From Candidatus Huberarchaeum crystalense (GTDB lineage Archaea; Huberarchaeota; Huberarchaeia; Huberarchaeales; Huberarchaeaceae), in the NCBI GenBank assembly GCA_002789275.1, contig PFSX01000026.1, positions 1 to 13,851 of the forward strand: a stretch of 13,851 nt of DNA. Direction: 5' to 3'. The position numbers and the translations under genes are program-made. Below, in pieces: positions 6,059-13,707 of this stretch. A model generated the notes under the pieces. It had not been told where the DNA came from. It did no database searches and saw only the letters and a list, made by a program, of their open reading frames with translations. Each line of letters opens with the position of its first letter. Position 1 is the first letter of the stretch.

Positions 6059-8566
6059 ATGATAATCGAGCGCATATATTTAAAAAATATTAGAAGTTAT
6101 GCTGAAGCTGACTTTTGCTTTTCACCAAATATAACTCTTATTCAAGGGCCTGTTGGCGTAGGCAAAACAACGCTTCTAATGGCAATTGGTTTTGCGTTGT
6201 TCGGAAATTCAATTGGAAGAGGAATTCTCAGTAGATTGCTGAAAAAAGATGCTGAAAGAGGCAATATAATTATAGAAATAGAACAGAATAATCAAAAATA
6301 CACAATATCAAGAACAATTAAAAGGAAAAAAACGCAAATAATGCAAGAGGAAGCATATATTATAACTAACAATAAAAAAACAATTTTAAGTCCAACAGAA
6401 ATAAACGCGCGCATAACCGCTATTTTAAATATTAAAAACATTAGTAGTTCATCTCCAATATTTTATGTTGTCCAGGACAAAATTAAACAGATTTTGTATT
6501 CTAATGAAGAAGAAAGAATGAATATGGTAAGAGATATATTTAATATAAAAAAATATCAACAATGCAGAGAAAATAAAAAATATATTGGGCGCGATATAGG
6601 GCAAGAGATTGCTTTGCTTAAAAAAGATGTTGAACAATTAAATGACATAAAAAAACAAGCAGAAAATTTAGAGCAAGAAAAAGAAAATCTTGAAATAAAA
6701 CTCAAAAAACAAGCAGCAAGCATAACTAAATTAAAACAGATTTTTTTAGATATTAATATTAAATATGAAAAAATGCAAAAAAACCTTGGGGGCGCAGAAA
6801 AAAATAAACAACAGCTATTAACTCTTCAGAAAAATTTGAGTTTTCTTGAAAAAGACAATAACAACACAAAAAACAACATATTGAGTTTAGATAAACAGAT
6901 AAAACAAATGAATGACTCTAAAACAAAAATAGAAATAAAACCTGCTGAAAATTTTGCGCTTCTTAAAATCAAACAAAACGAAATACACTACCAAAAAGAC
7001 AAACTGAATCAACAAATTGTTAAATATCAAACGCAATTTGAAGAGATAAGTAAACAAAAAAATAAATTGCTTGAAGACATAAGGCACCAAGGGATGTTGG
7101 TGGCAGAAACAAATAAAAAAATATCTGAATGCCAAATCTATATTAAAGAAGTTGAAGAAAAATATTTCAGAATATTTGGGGAAGAAGTAGATATAGAAAA
7201 AATAAATAGAATTTCTGAGAGTAGAAAAAATTTGCAGATAGAAAATAATAGATTAACAAAAGAAAGAGAAATTTTAAAGGGAAAAGAACAAATATTAAAT
7301 ACTATACTAAAAAATTTGGAAAAACAAAGAACTGAGATTTCAGGAGCAAAATCTATTTGCCCCATTTGCGAGTCCATTTTGCAGGATAGTAGAAAAACAG
7401 ATTTGTTGAAAAATATTAATATAAATATAAAGAACTCTATCACTGAACTAAAAAAAATTAATGACAAAATAAAAGAAAGTGAAACAGAAAAAGATAAAAA
7501 AACTGAATTATTAAAAGATATTGAAAGTATAAACAAAGAGTTATTTATAATAAAATATAATGAAATAACAGAGCTAAACATAAGTATTGAAGATTTAAAA
7601 ACAAAGGCAAAAAATATAAAGAATGAAAACGAAGAAATTAGCGAAAAGCAACTATGGTTACAAGAACAAATTAAACAAAAACACCAAAACACTATACTAA
7701 TAACAAAAGAGGAAAAAAATATTGTTGAAATACTTGAAAAAAACAAAAATGCTTTGTTGTTAGCTGAAAAGATTAAAATACTTGAAGAGCAAAAAGAAAA
7801 AGAAAAACAAAGATATAACCAAACAATTGACGAAATTCAGAAAATAACAGAAGGTTGCCAAAAGATAGGTGTTGTTTTACAACCAATAAGCATCACACTT
7901 AATGAAGATTTAAAAAAAGTTCAAACAGAAAAACAAGCAATGCAAACTGAGATTGAGGGTGCGCAATATCTTATGGGAAAAATAGAGCAACTGATGACTA
8001 ATATTAAAAAAGATATAGAAAAAATAAAAAGAGACAAAATAAATCTTGAACTGCAAAAAAAAGTGAAAGAGCAAAAAGAACAAATAATATATTGGATGGA
8101 CAATGTTTTTATTAAAATATTAAATACAATTGAAACAAGAGTTACAGAAGAAATCTTAAAAAATTTTGAAGTTTTGTTTAGAAAATATTTCAAAATGCTA
8201 TTGCAAAACAGTGATTTTTTAGTTGAAATTGACCAAAAATTTACACCTATATTTTCAGTTGATGATTCTGTTTTTTTGTTTGAAGATTTGTCTGGTGGTG
8301 AAAAAACCGCTGCTGCACTTTCTTATTATTTAACCCTTGCTGTTTTGCTTGAAAAATATGGTATATCTGCATTAAAGGGAATATTAATTTTAGATGAACC
8401 AACAACTGGCTTTGGTCCTGAGCAAATTCAAAATATGCAGAAAGTTTTTAGTTTATTGCCACTCAAACAAATCATAATTGTTTCTCATGAAAGTGACTTT
8501 GAAAAATCAGCGCAGCACATAATAAAATTGTGCAAAAATAACAACCAATCCTATATTGTTTGTTAA
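6059..8566 (+). CDS. rad50: Rad50 DNA double-strand-break repair ATPase
   Basis: From the ATG at 6059 the protein has 835 residues and opens MIIERIYLKNIRSY, the usual first strand of Rad50; an ATG at 5972 would add 29 unrelated residues. Walker A is GPVGVGKT (30-37), the Q-loop glutamine is Q139 (VVQDKI), and two long Lys/Glu/Gln/Asn-rich coiled-coil arms flank a zinc hook CPIC (434-437) placed close to the middle. The C-terminal ATPase half has the signature LSGGE (744-748), Walker B LILDEP with D779-E780, and the switch histidine H810 in IVSHES. Rad50 works with Mre11 to tether and process broken ends. No mre11, herA or nurA is in the window, unlike the common archaeal cluster. The D-loop reads TTGFGPEQ; in Pyrococcus Rad50 the equivalent has Leu-Asp, so the D-loop Asp position appears to be Gly. 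It is convergent with bud32, 40 bases apart. Confidence 0.93.
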   Translation: MIIERIYLKNIRSYAEADFCFSPNITLIQGPVGVGKTTLLMAIGFALFGNSIGRGILSRLLKKDAERGNIIIEIEQNNQKYTISRTIKRKKTQIMQEEAYIITNNKKTILSPTEINARITAILNIKNISSSSPIFYVVQDKIKQILYSNEEERMNMVRDIFNIKKYQQCRENKKYIGRDIGQEIALLKKDVEQLNDIKKQAENLEQEKENLEIKLKKQAASITKLKQIFLDINIKYEKMQKNLGGAEKNKQQLLTLQKNLSFLEKDNNNTKNNILSLDKQIKQMNDSKTKIEIKPAENFALLKIKQNEIHYQKDKLNQQIVKYQTQFEEISKQKNKLLEDIRHQGMLVAETNKKISECQIYIKEVEEKYFRIFGEEVDIEKINRISESRKNLQIENNRLTKEREILKGKEQILNTILKNLEKQRTEISGAKSICPICESILQDSRKTDLLKNININIKNSITELKKINDKIKESETEKDKKTELLKDIESINKELFIIKYNEITELNISIEDLKTKAKNIKNENEEISEKQLWLQEQIKQKHQNTILITKEEKNIVEILEKNKNALLLAEKIKILEEQKEKEKQRYNQTIDEIQKITEGCQKIGVVLQPISITLNEDLKKVQTEKQAMQTEIEGAQYLMGKIEQLMTNIKKDIEKIKRDKINLELQKKVKEQKEQIIYWMDNVFIKILNTIETRVTEEILKNFEVLFRKYFKMLLQNSDFLVEIDQKFTPIFSVDDSVFLFEDLSGGEKTAAALSYYLTLAVLLEKYGISALKGILILDEPTTGFGPEQIQNMQKVFSLLPLKQIIIVSHESDFEKSAQHIIKLCKNNNQSYIVC

Positions 8567-8577
8567 AAAATCAATAT

Positions 8578-8596
8578 GGTTTTGTATTTTTGTTAT
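8578..8596 (+). terminator. Candidate T-rich terminator after rad50
   Basis: TTTTGTATTTTTGTTATT begins about 12 bases after the rad50 stop and is the only T-rich tract in the 40-base gap; a second tract (CTTTTTTTTATTT near 8621-8633) lies inside the end of bud32. Composition-based. Confidence 0.35.
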
Positions 8597-8606
8597 TAAC
8601 AAAAAA

Positions 8607-9185
8607 TCACAGATATCTTGCTCTTTTTTTTATTTGCTCGATTTTATCTAAAAACAACTTGTTAGGCAAATATCCTTTAAAAAACGCGCTAATTAAATTT
8701 TCGTTTGTATGCAAAGATCTTAACAATTTCAAAAACAGAACAATGTCTGTTGCTTTATCTTCAATAGATTTAGACTGGTAAGAAAGTCCAAAATCAATAA
8801 GAAATGGCTGCATATTGTTGATTACCATATTCGTAGGTGCTAAATCGCCGTGGATTATGTCAAAATCATGTATTTTTTTTATTTGTTCGCCGAGCATTTG
8901 AAACAACACGTTTAGATTTTGGTCGTTTGTTTTTATCAATTTTTGAAGTGTTATGCCTTTGATTTTATCTATACGCAAACCAAAATCTCCATCTTGAGTA
9001 ATATGCGGAACATTAACACCAATTGCAGCCAAACGCGTCATATTATTTAATTCTTTGCGCGCCCGTGTTTTTCTGAGAGTTATATCTATTTGTGGCAAGC
9101 GATAAGTTTTAGAAATTCTTTCTTTTTTTATTTTGTCACCAACATCATAAAGAATTGCTTCTGCTCCGCGAGATATAATTTTCAT
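8607..9185 (-). CDS. bud32: Bud32 atypical kinase/ATPase of the KEOPS complex
   Basis: This 192-residue protein is the stand-alone form of Bud32 (PRPK), which in KEOPS drives the threonylcarbamoyl transfer (t6A) on ANN-decoding tRNAs carried out by Kae1. It opens with RGAEAILY (6-13), a compact nucleotide-binding segment without a classical glycine loop, then IKKERI with a likely catalytic lysine at 20-21 and TYRLPQID..LRKTRARKE, the Bud32 hallmark. The catalytic loop is IHGDLAPTN (D114, N119), where many homologues have IHGDLTTSN. The metal motif is DFG (131-133), followed by LSYQSKSIEDKATD, and the chain ends RARYL, as is usual in the family. Length is normal, and no Kae1 fusion or kae1 neighbour is present. 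It is the last gene of the minus-strand run, 69 bases behind the membrane protein gene. Confidence 0.93.
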   Translation of the reverse strand: MKIISRGAEAILYDVGDKIKKERISKTYRLPQIDITLRKTRARKELNNMTRLAAIGVNVPHITQDGDFGLRIDKIKGITLQKLIKTNDQNLNVLFQMLGEQIKKIHDFDIIHGDLAPTNMVINNMQPFLIDFGLSYQSKSIEDKATDIVLFLKLLRSLHTNENLISAFFKGYLPNKLFLDKIEQIKKRARYL

Positions 9186-9229
9186 ATTTTATTTGTGAAC
9201 TCATTCAACACCAATACTTTTCCACAGCA

Positions 9230-9243
9230 AAAGTTTATAAAAT
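9230..9243 (-). promoter_or_regulatory. Candidate TATA element for bud32
   Basis: On the minus strand ATTTTATAAACTTT is a good archaeal TATA-like match about 50 bases before the bud32 ATG, inside the 69-base gap after the membrane protein gene. It would leave a leader of roughly 25 bases and let bud32 be transcribed independently of the upstream genes. Confidence 0.35.
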
Positions 9244-9254
9244 AAAGAGTATAA

Positions 9255-9800
9255 TCACAACAACTTTCTTTTTGTGACAAGCAACCCACCAACAATAACC
9301 AAAACAAAAGGTGTAATAACAAAAGTAAGCAACCGCGCTAACTCTATATTTACAATACCTATAATATTATACCAAAAATACCAAACAGCACCATCTTCAC
9401 TTTGCAAAAAAATGTTTGAAATCTCACCATACGAGCCCAGAGTTATATATTGTACATATGCACTTTCCCAACTAACAACTATAAAAAAAGCAAAAGCAAT
9501 CATCGTTGATCCGATCACCTGCACGATATTTTGAATTTTTACATTCATAACAACAAATCCAAATTTTGAAAAAACAAACAAAACCAAAAATAAAATAAAA
9601 TAATAAAGCATAAACCCATAAATAGGATTTAAAGTATTTAAAAAAAGCAAAAATTCCTTGGTGCTGAAAAGAAAACCAAAAACCACAATAATAACAGCCA
9701 AACTTAGCTCGCGCCATGTCAAACTAAGTTCTTGCTGACATTTTTTGTTATCTTTATTTTTTATGATGCAGATTTTAGCTATTTTCTTGTTGTGTATCAT
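9255..9800 (-). CDS. Conserved-looking four-helix membrane protein, function unknown
   Basis: The 181-residue protein has a short Lys-rich cytoplasmic N-terminus (about 1-28, with NKDNKK), then hydrophobic segments at about 30-53, 58-84, 90-112 and 152-174, and ends in TKRKLL. Positive charges at both ends suggest both termini are cytoplasmic. Between the third and fourth helices is a polar segment with SWESAYVQY, YGEISNIF and QSEDGAVWYFWYN, which would face outside; the acidic and aromatic QSEDGAVWYFW stretch looks like the most constrained part. There is no signal peptide cleavage site. I believe similar proteins occur in other DPANN genomes but know no function for them. It lies 103 bases downstream of nac and 69 bases upstream of bud32 on the same strand. 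A weak TATA-like element (CATACTTTAAAC, near 9818-9830) sits at the right distance from its ATG. Confidence 0.75.
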   Translation of the reverse strand: MIHNKKIAKICIIKNKDNKKCQQELSLTWRELSLAVIIVVFGFLFSTKEFLLFLNTLNPIYGFMLYYFILFLVLFVFSKFGFVVMNVKIQNIVQVIGSTMIAFAFFIVVSWESAYVQYITLGSYGEISNIFLQSEDGAVWYFWYNIIGIVNIELARLLTFVITPFVLVIVGGLLVTKRKLL

Positions 9801-9903
9801 ATTATATTTGCAAATTGTGTTTAAAGTATGTTTTAGAACTTTTACATAGCTTATCCTTATAATAGAAACATCTTTGGCAAATTATCTTTTATTTTTATTT
9901 TAG

Positions 9904-10263
9904 TTATATTTTATTTTTCAGATCTAAAATTGTCTTTGCCAAATTACCTTTATTTTCAATTAGTTTTGTTTTTGCTTTGTCTTTGCTTGCGCCTGTTTGT
10001 TCAACAACAGTTTCAACATCTTCTTCTGAAAAGTTATTAGATATATTAGACTCTTCATCTGCGCGCGCTTCTTCTATAATTTCTCCTGAAATCTGAAAAC
10101 TTTCATTTCCTTGCATTGAAATTCTTATAACTTGTGGATTTTTTATTATTATCTTTTTGCCCCCAGTGGTTTTTATAACCACTTCGTTCGCAGGAATTCC
10201 TTCTTGCTTCATTCCCATTTGCTTCATAACTTTTTCCATCTGGCGCGGATCTATATTAAACAT
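9904..10263 (-). CDS. nac: Archaeal nascent polypeptide-associated complex protein (aNAC)
   Basis: This 119-residue protein has the complete aNAC architecture. The N-terminal segment has MFNIDPRQMEKVMKQMGMK. The NAC domain follows (about 25-65), with TTGGKKIIIKNPQVIRISMQG, and then a short acidic linker and a C-terminal UBA domain (about 76-118, SEEDVETVVEQTGASKDKAK to AKTILDL). In the family the protein forms a homodimer that sits at the ribosomal tunnel exit and contacts emerging chains. It lies 33 bases behind polC on the same strand. TATTTTTATAATTTTT in that gap (about 10280-10296, minus strand) could serve as a terminator for polC or as a TATA element for nac, so co-transcription is likely but not certain. 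Confidence 0.95.
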   Translation of the reverse strand: MFNIDPRQMEKVMKQMGMKQEGIPANEVVIKTTGGKKIIIKNPQVIRISMQGNESFQISGEIIEEARADEESNISNNFSEEDVETVVEQTGASKDKAKTKLIENKGNLAKTILDLKNKI

Positions 10264-10296
10264 AACTTATTTAAACAAACAAAAATTATAAAAATA

Positions 10297-13200
10297 TTAG
10301 AATAGTGTGTTTTGGTTTGTCTTTTTGCCAAAAACAGCATCAACTTGGCAAAGAATAAGGTCAAGACATTGGCGAGTATATTCATCAAGACGGTATTTTT
10401 CTACAATCTTTAAACTAGGCCCTAAATATTTCCTTATTCCTCCTTCGTGTATTGTTAAGGTCAAATTTTTTTTGCATTTTGGGCAAATACCTGCTAAGGG
10501 TGGGCGGCGAAAAATCTCATTACAACCAGTGCATCTTACTGTTTGTGTTGTAAATGATCTCAAATTTCCGCGAATATCTTTTATAAAATGACATTGAATC
10601 ACTAGATTTGCAACATCTGTTTCCTCTACTGAAACTGCTTTTTTTGCAATTTCTAACTCAGCCATAACTTTGTCAAGCATTGTAGTAAGCGTCTTATATG
10701 AAGATGTGTGTGGACCATCATAAAAACAAGTTGTGTTGTGTGTAAATTTTAAACCAGAATAAGGTGTTCCTGCTTTCATTTTATTTTCAACAAGATCTAT
10801 TGAAACCGCAGAGGGCGCGTCATAACAAAACGCTGCTTCATAAAATTCAAGAGGATAATGATCAGCAACATCTAAATGATATACCTCATCATCAACTTCT
10901 TCAACTTTTAAAATAGTTGTTAAAACAATAGGTGCATCCATAATTCGTGTTCCTCTTTTGTTAGGCAAATATTGTTGTGAAAAATTTAATAAAGCGTCCA
11001 TAAGCAACATAAACCCGTCCTCGTCGCCGTCGCAGTTTCTTCTCTTTGCAGCATGCCAATATGGATGAGCAAATTGTGCAAAAGCTGGAGTAAAGCCAAT
11101 AATTCGTCCAATAATCCCTGCTGAGGTGTGGGGAGCCAAACCAATAACAAGATGTCCAATCAAATCATTTGCTGTCTTTATAGAATAATAGCGCGACAAA
11201 TTATAAAAAAACTCTAACTCATCATCAACAAAACGAGATATACTAACAAAAACATCTGAAGCGTTTTCAGGCATAATAACATCCTGAGCAAACAGTTCGC
11301 AAATTTGATCTTCTTGTTTTAGTGGATTTCCAAGATAATCTTCAAAATATCCTAATTTGCGCAATTTTTCAATAGAAGTACCTATTTCTTTTGGTTTGAA
11401 ATGAGTAATAGGAACATCTATAGCATCATATCTAATTGTACAATCTTTGAAAATTGTTAGGTTGTGGAAAGATCTCAATATTCCTTTTTCTATTCGTTCA
11501 GGAATCATACGTTCGCTGCTAAGTCCTCTGACTCCTTTCAATATTTCGACTTGCTTAAATTTATTTTTCAAGTTTAAATGCGCATTATCTAACAGTGTTT
11601 TGATATCATGTTCTGCAGAAATTATTTGTTTTTCGGTTGTTTGTGATTTGCAAAAAGGACAAACACCCCACAAAACAGATTTATTGCATTTGCTGCAAAA
11701 AAAATCGCGAAATTTGATATTCATTTTATTCATATTATTAACTTCGCGCAACCTACCCCCATCAAGTCCAACAGGAAAAAGAGAACACGGACTTCCTCGC
11801 ATTGCCCTCATCTGCGCTTTTTCTGGGCGGCCCATTCTACAACCAATAAAGCAAGGCGCTTTTTCTCGCAAAACCACACCTGAAATTTTTGATAGTAAAT
11901 CTATATTTGAAATATTTTCACTCTCACTAATTCTTTGCTCTATCTTTGCGTCTTTTGGTAAAAGTTGCCGTAATATAATTAAATTCTCTTCTAACCACAC
12001 TAAATTATTTTTAATGTTGTGCGTGCATCTTAATTTTTCAAGTATTGTTTTAAAGTCAATCTCAAATACAAACCCATCAGATTCTTGCTGCCAAATTTTA
12101 TTATATAGTGTTAAAAGTTCTCGTTTTGATATTTCTTTCCACCAAAAAGTATATTTTGGATAGAGAGGAATTTTATATTTTCTTGAAAGATCTAAAGCAT
12201 CATTAACAGAAACACTGTATTTTTTTGCTTTAATTTCAGATATTTTTTGATTATTTTCTTCATTTTTTATGTCATTTATTTTTTGATTATTTTCTTCATT
12301 TTTTATGTCATTTATTTTTTGATTATTTTCTTTATCTTTATCTTTTTCTTTATCTTTTGACCCGATAACTGCTTTTTCTAACTCTTGTATCCACCACTCT
12401 TCAACATATCCGCTTGGAATTAATATATGGTTATTATGTAAAAAATCACCATAAGATATTAGCAAATCACCCCAAAACAAAATGCTTTCTACTTCTTTTT
12501 TCATTTTTTCTGCTTGTTCTCTTGAAGTTAGTTGTAAGACATCTCCACTCTTCAATTTAACAATAGGGCCTTCAATCTCGTCGCAAAAGCTTATTACTGT
12601 TGATTTTCCTGGCCTTTCTACTTTTAATTGAGTCCCAACTGCAATAAACCCATCAGACAACACAGCGCTTGCTGGATGAATAGCATAAGCAGCAAATCCG
12701 CTTGTGCGCGCTCTTCCATACCTCAACCTAAAACCACCAACAACAGACGGATACCCAAATATAGGCCTACCTGCAGCCAATTCTTCTAAATATTTATAAT
12801 TAGGCAAGACCTTTGCACTTGTTTTTTTTCCATCTGTGTTTGTGTGTATTTTTTCTTTTAATTTAACATAATCATCAATCCACCCCCAAGAAGACAGCGA
12901 CATTTTTTCAGCTATTTTCATGAGTTTTTTTGCTTTTAGCATCAAACCCTCAGTAATAACAAGACAAAACCCCCCCCTAATATTTGGTGTCTCAATGCGA
13001 GGCAAATTTTTATAATTTGGAACTTCATAATCTTCTGTTCCTTCTCCAGAAACCTCAACAGGCAAATGGCTAAGCATAAAACGAATTTCTTCATCAACAG
13101 GGTTATATTGGCGCGTACTATATGAATTAATTTCAAGAACTCCTCGCTCGATTTCATCTCTAGTTATTTTGTACTTTTCGATGTTATATTTTTGTCTAAT

Positions 13201-13707
13201 AAAATCAGTTAAGAGAACAGAAACTGCTTGTGCTGTTCCTCCTGCTGCGCGAATTGGGCCTGCAAAATAAACCGCAGCATAATCACTTCCATCATCATTT
13301 TTTTTAAGTTTAATACAAACTATGCCTTCTAATGGCGCTGCTACTATTCCTGAAGTTAAATAAGTTAAACCTAAACGAACACCTGCTTCAATTTTTTTTT
13401 CAATGCTCGGAATATTAAAAAACTTATTTGCTGCTATTTCTTCTGCAAGATTAAATGCAATTTTTATATTGTTAGCTCCAAGTTGGGCTTCAAGCTCGCG
13501 AATTCTTTCTGCAATTCCAGAGCCCTCTGCTTCTTTGAATTCTGTGGCAAACAAACCTTCAATTCTTCCTGCTTTGTCTGGCGATATTTTAATTCCTATT
13601 GTTTTCTCTAAATCATACCCTTTTGCGCGCGCTTTATTTGCAATTGCTGCTTGCTTTTCTACTTCTTGGTTTAGTGTGTTGCGATAAGTCTCTATATTAT
13701 TTGCCAT
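10297..13707 (-). CDS. polC: DNA polymerase D large subunit DP2 (archaeal replicative polymerase)
   Basis: This 1136-residue protein is the catalytic subunit of family D DNA polymerase, the replicase of most archaea outside the Crenarchaeota. Conserved blocks in order are FAGPIRAAGGTAQA (148-161), GRPIFGYPSVVGGFRLRYG, FIGCRMGRPEKA (620-631), GSPCSLFPVGLDGGRLRE, a zinc site (C671, C674 and CPFC), HPYWHAAKRRNCDGDEDG with the catalytic aspartates at 893-897, and a C-terminal zinc site (C1059, C1062, C1075, C1078). The NCDGDED block is a known intein site in other archaea and is uninterrupted here. The linker between EEWWIQEL and NDALDLSRKYKIPLYPKY carries a charged low-complexity insertion with 12-residue repeats (about 448-492). 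The chain ends QNTLF, possibly a short PCNA-binding motif. The gene overlaps the upstream reading frame by 11 bases, which implies translational coupling. DP1, the exonuclease subunit, is not identified in the window. Confidence 0.97.
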   Translation of the reverse strand: MANNIETYRNTLNQEVEKQAAIANKARAKGYDLEKTIGIKISPDKAGRIEGLFATEFKEAEGSGIAERIRELEAQLGANNIKIAFNLAEEIAANKFFNIPSIEKKIEAGVRLGLTYLTSGIVAAPLEGIVCIKLKKNDDGSDYAAVYFAGPIRAAGGTAQAVSVLLTDFIRQKYNIEKYKITRDEIERGVLEINSYSTRQYNPVDEEIRFMLSHLPVEVSGEGTEDYEVPNYKNLPRIETPNIRGGFCLVITEGLMLKAKKLMKIAEKMSLSSWGWIDDYVKLKEKIHTNTDGKKTSAKVLPNYKYLEELAAGRPIFGYPSVVGGFRLRYGRARTSGFAAYAIHPASAVLSDGFIAVGTQLKVERPGKSTVISFCDEIEGPIVKLKSGDVLQLTSREQAEKMKKEVESILFWGDLLISYGDFLHNNHILIPSGYVEEWWIQELEKAVIGSKDKEKDKDKENNQKINDIKNEENNQKINDIKNEENNQKISEIKAKKYSVSVNDALDLSRKYKIPLYPKYTFWWKEISKRELLTLYNKIWQQESDGFVFEIDFKTILEKLRCTHNIKNNLVWLEENLIILRQLLPKDAKIEQRISESENISNIDLLSKISGVVLREKAPCFIGCRMGRPEKAQMRAMRGSPCSLFPVGLDGGRLREVNNMNKMNIKFRDFFCSKCNKSVLWGVCPFCKSQTTEKQIISAEHDIKTLLDNAHLNLKNKFKQVEILKGVRGLSSERMIPERIEKGILRSFHNLTIFKDCTIRYDAIDVPITHFKPKEIGTSIEKLRKLGYFEDYLGNPLKQEDQICELFAQDVIMPENASDVFVSISRFVDDELEFFYNLSRYYSIKTANDLIGHLVIGLAPHTSAGIIGRIIGFTPAFAQFAHPYWHAAKRRNCDGDEDGFMLLMDALLNFSQQYLPNKRGTRIMDAPIVLTTILKVEEVDDEVYHLDVADHYPLEFYEAAFCYDAPSAVSIDLVENKMKAGTPYSGLKFTHNTTCFYDGPHTSSYKTLTTMLDKVMAELEIAKKAVSVEETDVANLVIQCHFIKDIRGNLRSFTTQTVRCTGCNEIFRRPPLAGICPKCKKNLTLTIHEGGIRKYLGPSLKIVEKYRLDEYTRQCLDLILCQVDAVFGKKTNQNTLF
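12241..12330 (-). repeat. 36-base tandem repeat inside the DP2 gene
   Basis: Two identical 36-base units (12241-12276 and 12277-12312) are followed by the first half of a third (12313-12330). On the coding strand the units encode repeats of NNQKINDIKNEE, preceded by a KDKEKDKDKE run and followed by a diverged NNQKISEIKAKK. The unit length is 12 codons, so copy-number change keeps the frame. It lies in a linker that in other DP2 proteins joins two conserved blocks and is short. Confidence 0.9.

Noticed and set aside
7138..7746. Minus-strand frame of 202 codons rich in Phe, Ser and Ile
   Set aside because: It is antisense to the Rad50 coiled coil; the A-rich sense strand gives T-rich antisense codons that read as hydrophobic residues.
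8560..8781. Small plus-strand frame after rad50
   Set aside because: It overlaps the rad50 stop and is mostly antisense to bud32 C-terminal codons, with no recognisable features.
11014..11037. Possible intein at the DP2 catalytic NCDGDED block
   Set aside because: The block is continuous with its flanking conserved sequence, and total length is normal for an intein-free DP2.
11447..12163. Long plus-strand reading frame of 238 codons
   Set aside because: It lies wholly antisense to conserved blocks of DP2, including the FIGCRMGRPEKA region, and its Ser/Leu/Phe-rich composition is the expected reverse complement of that gene.
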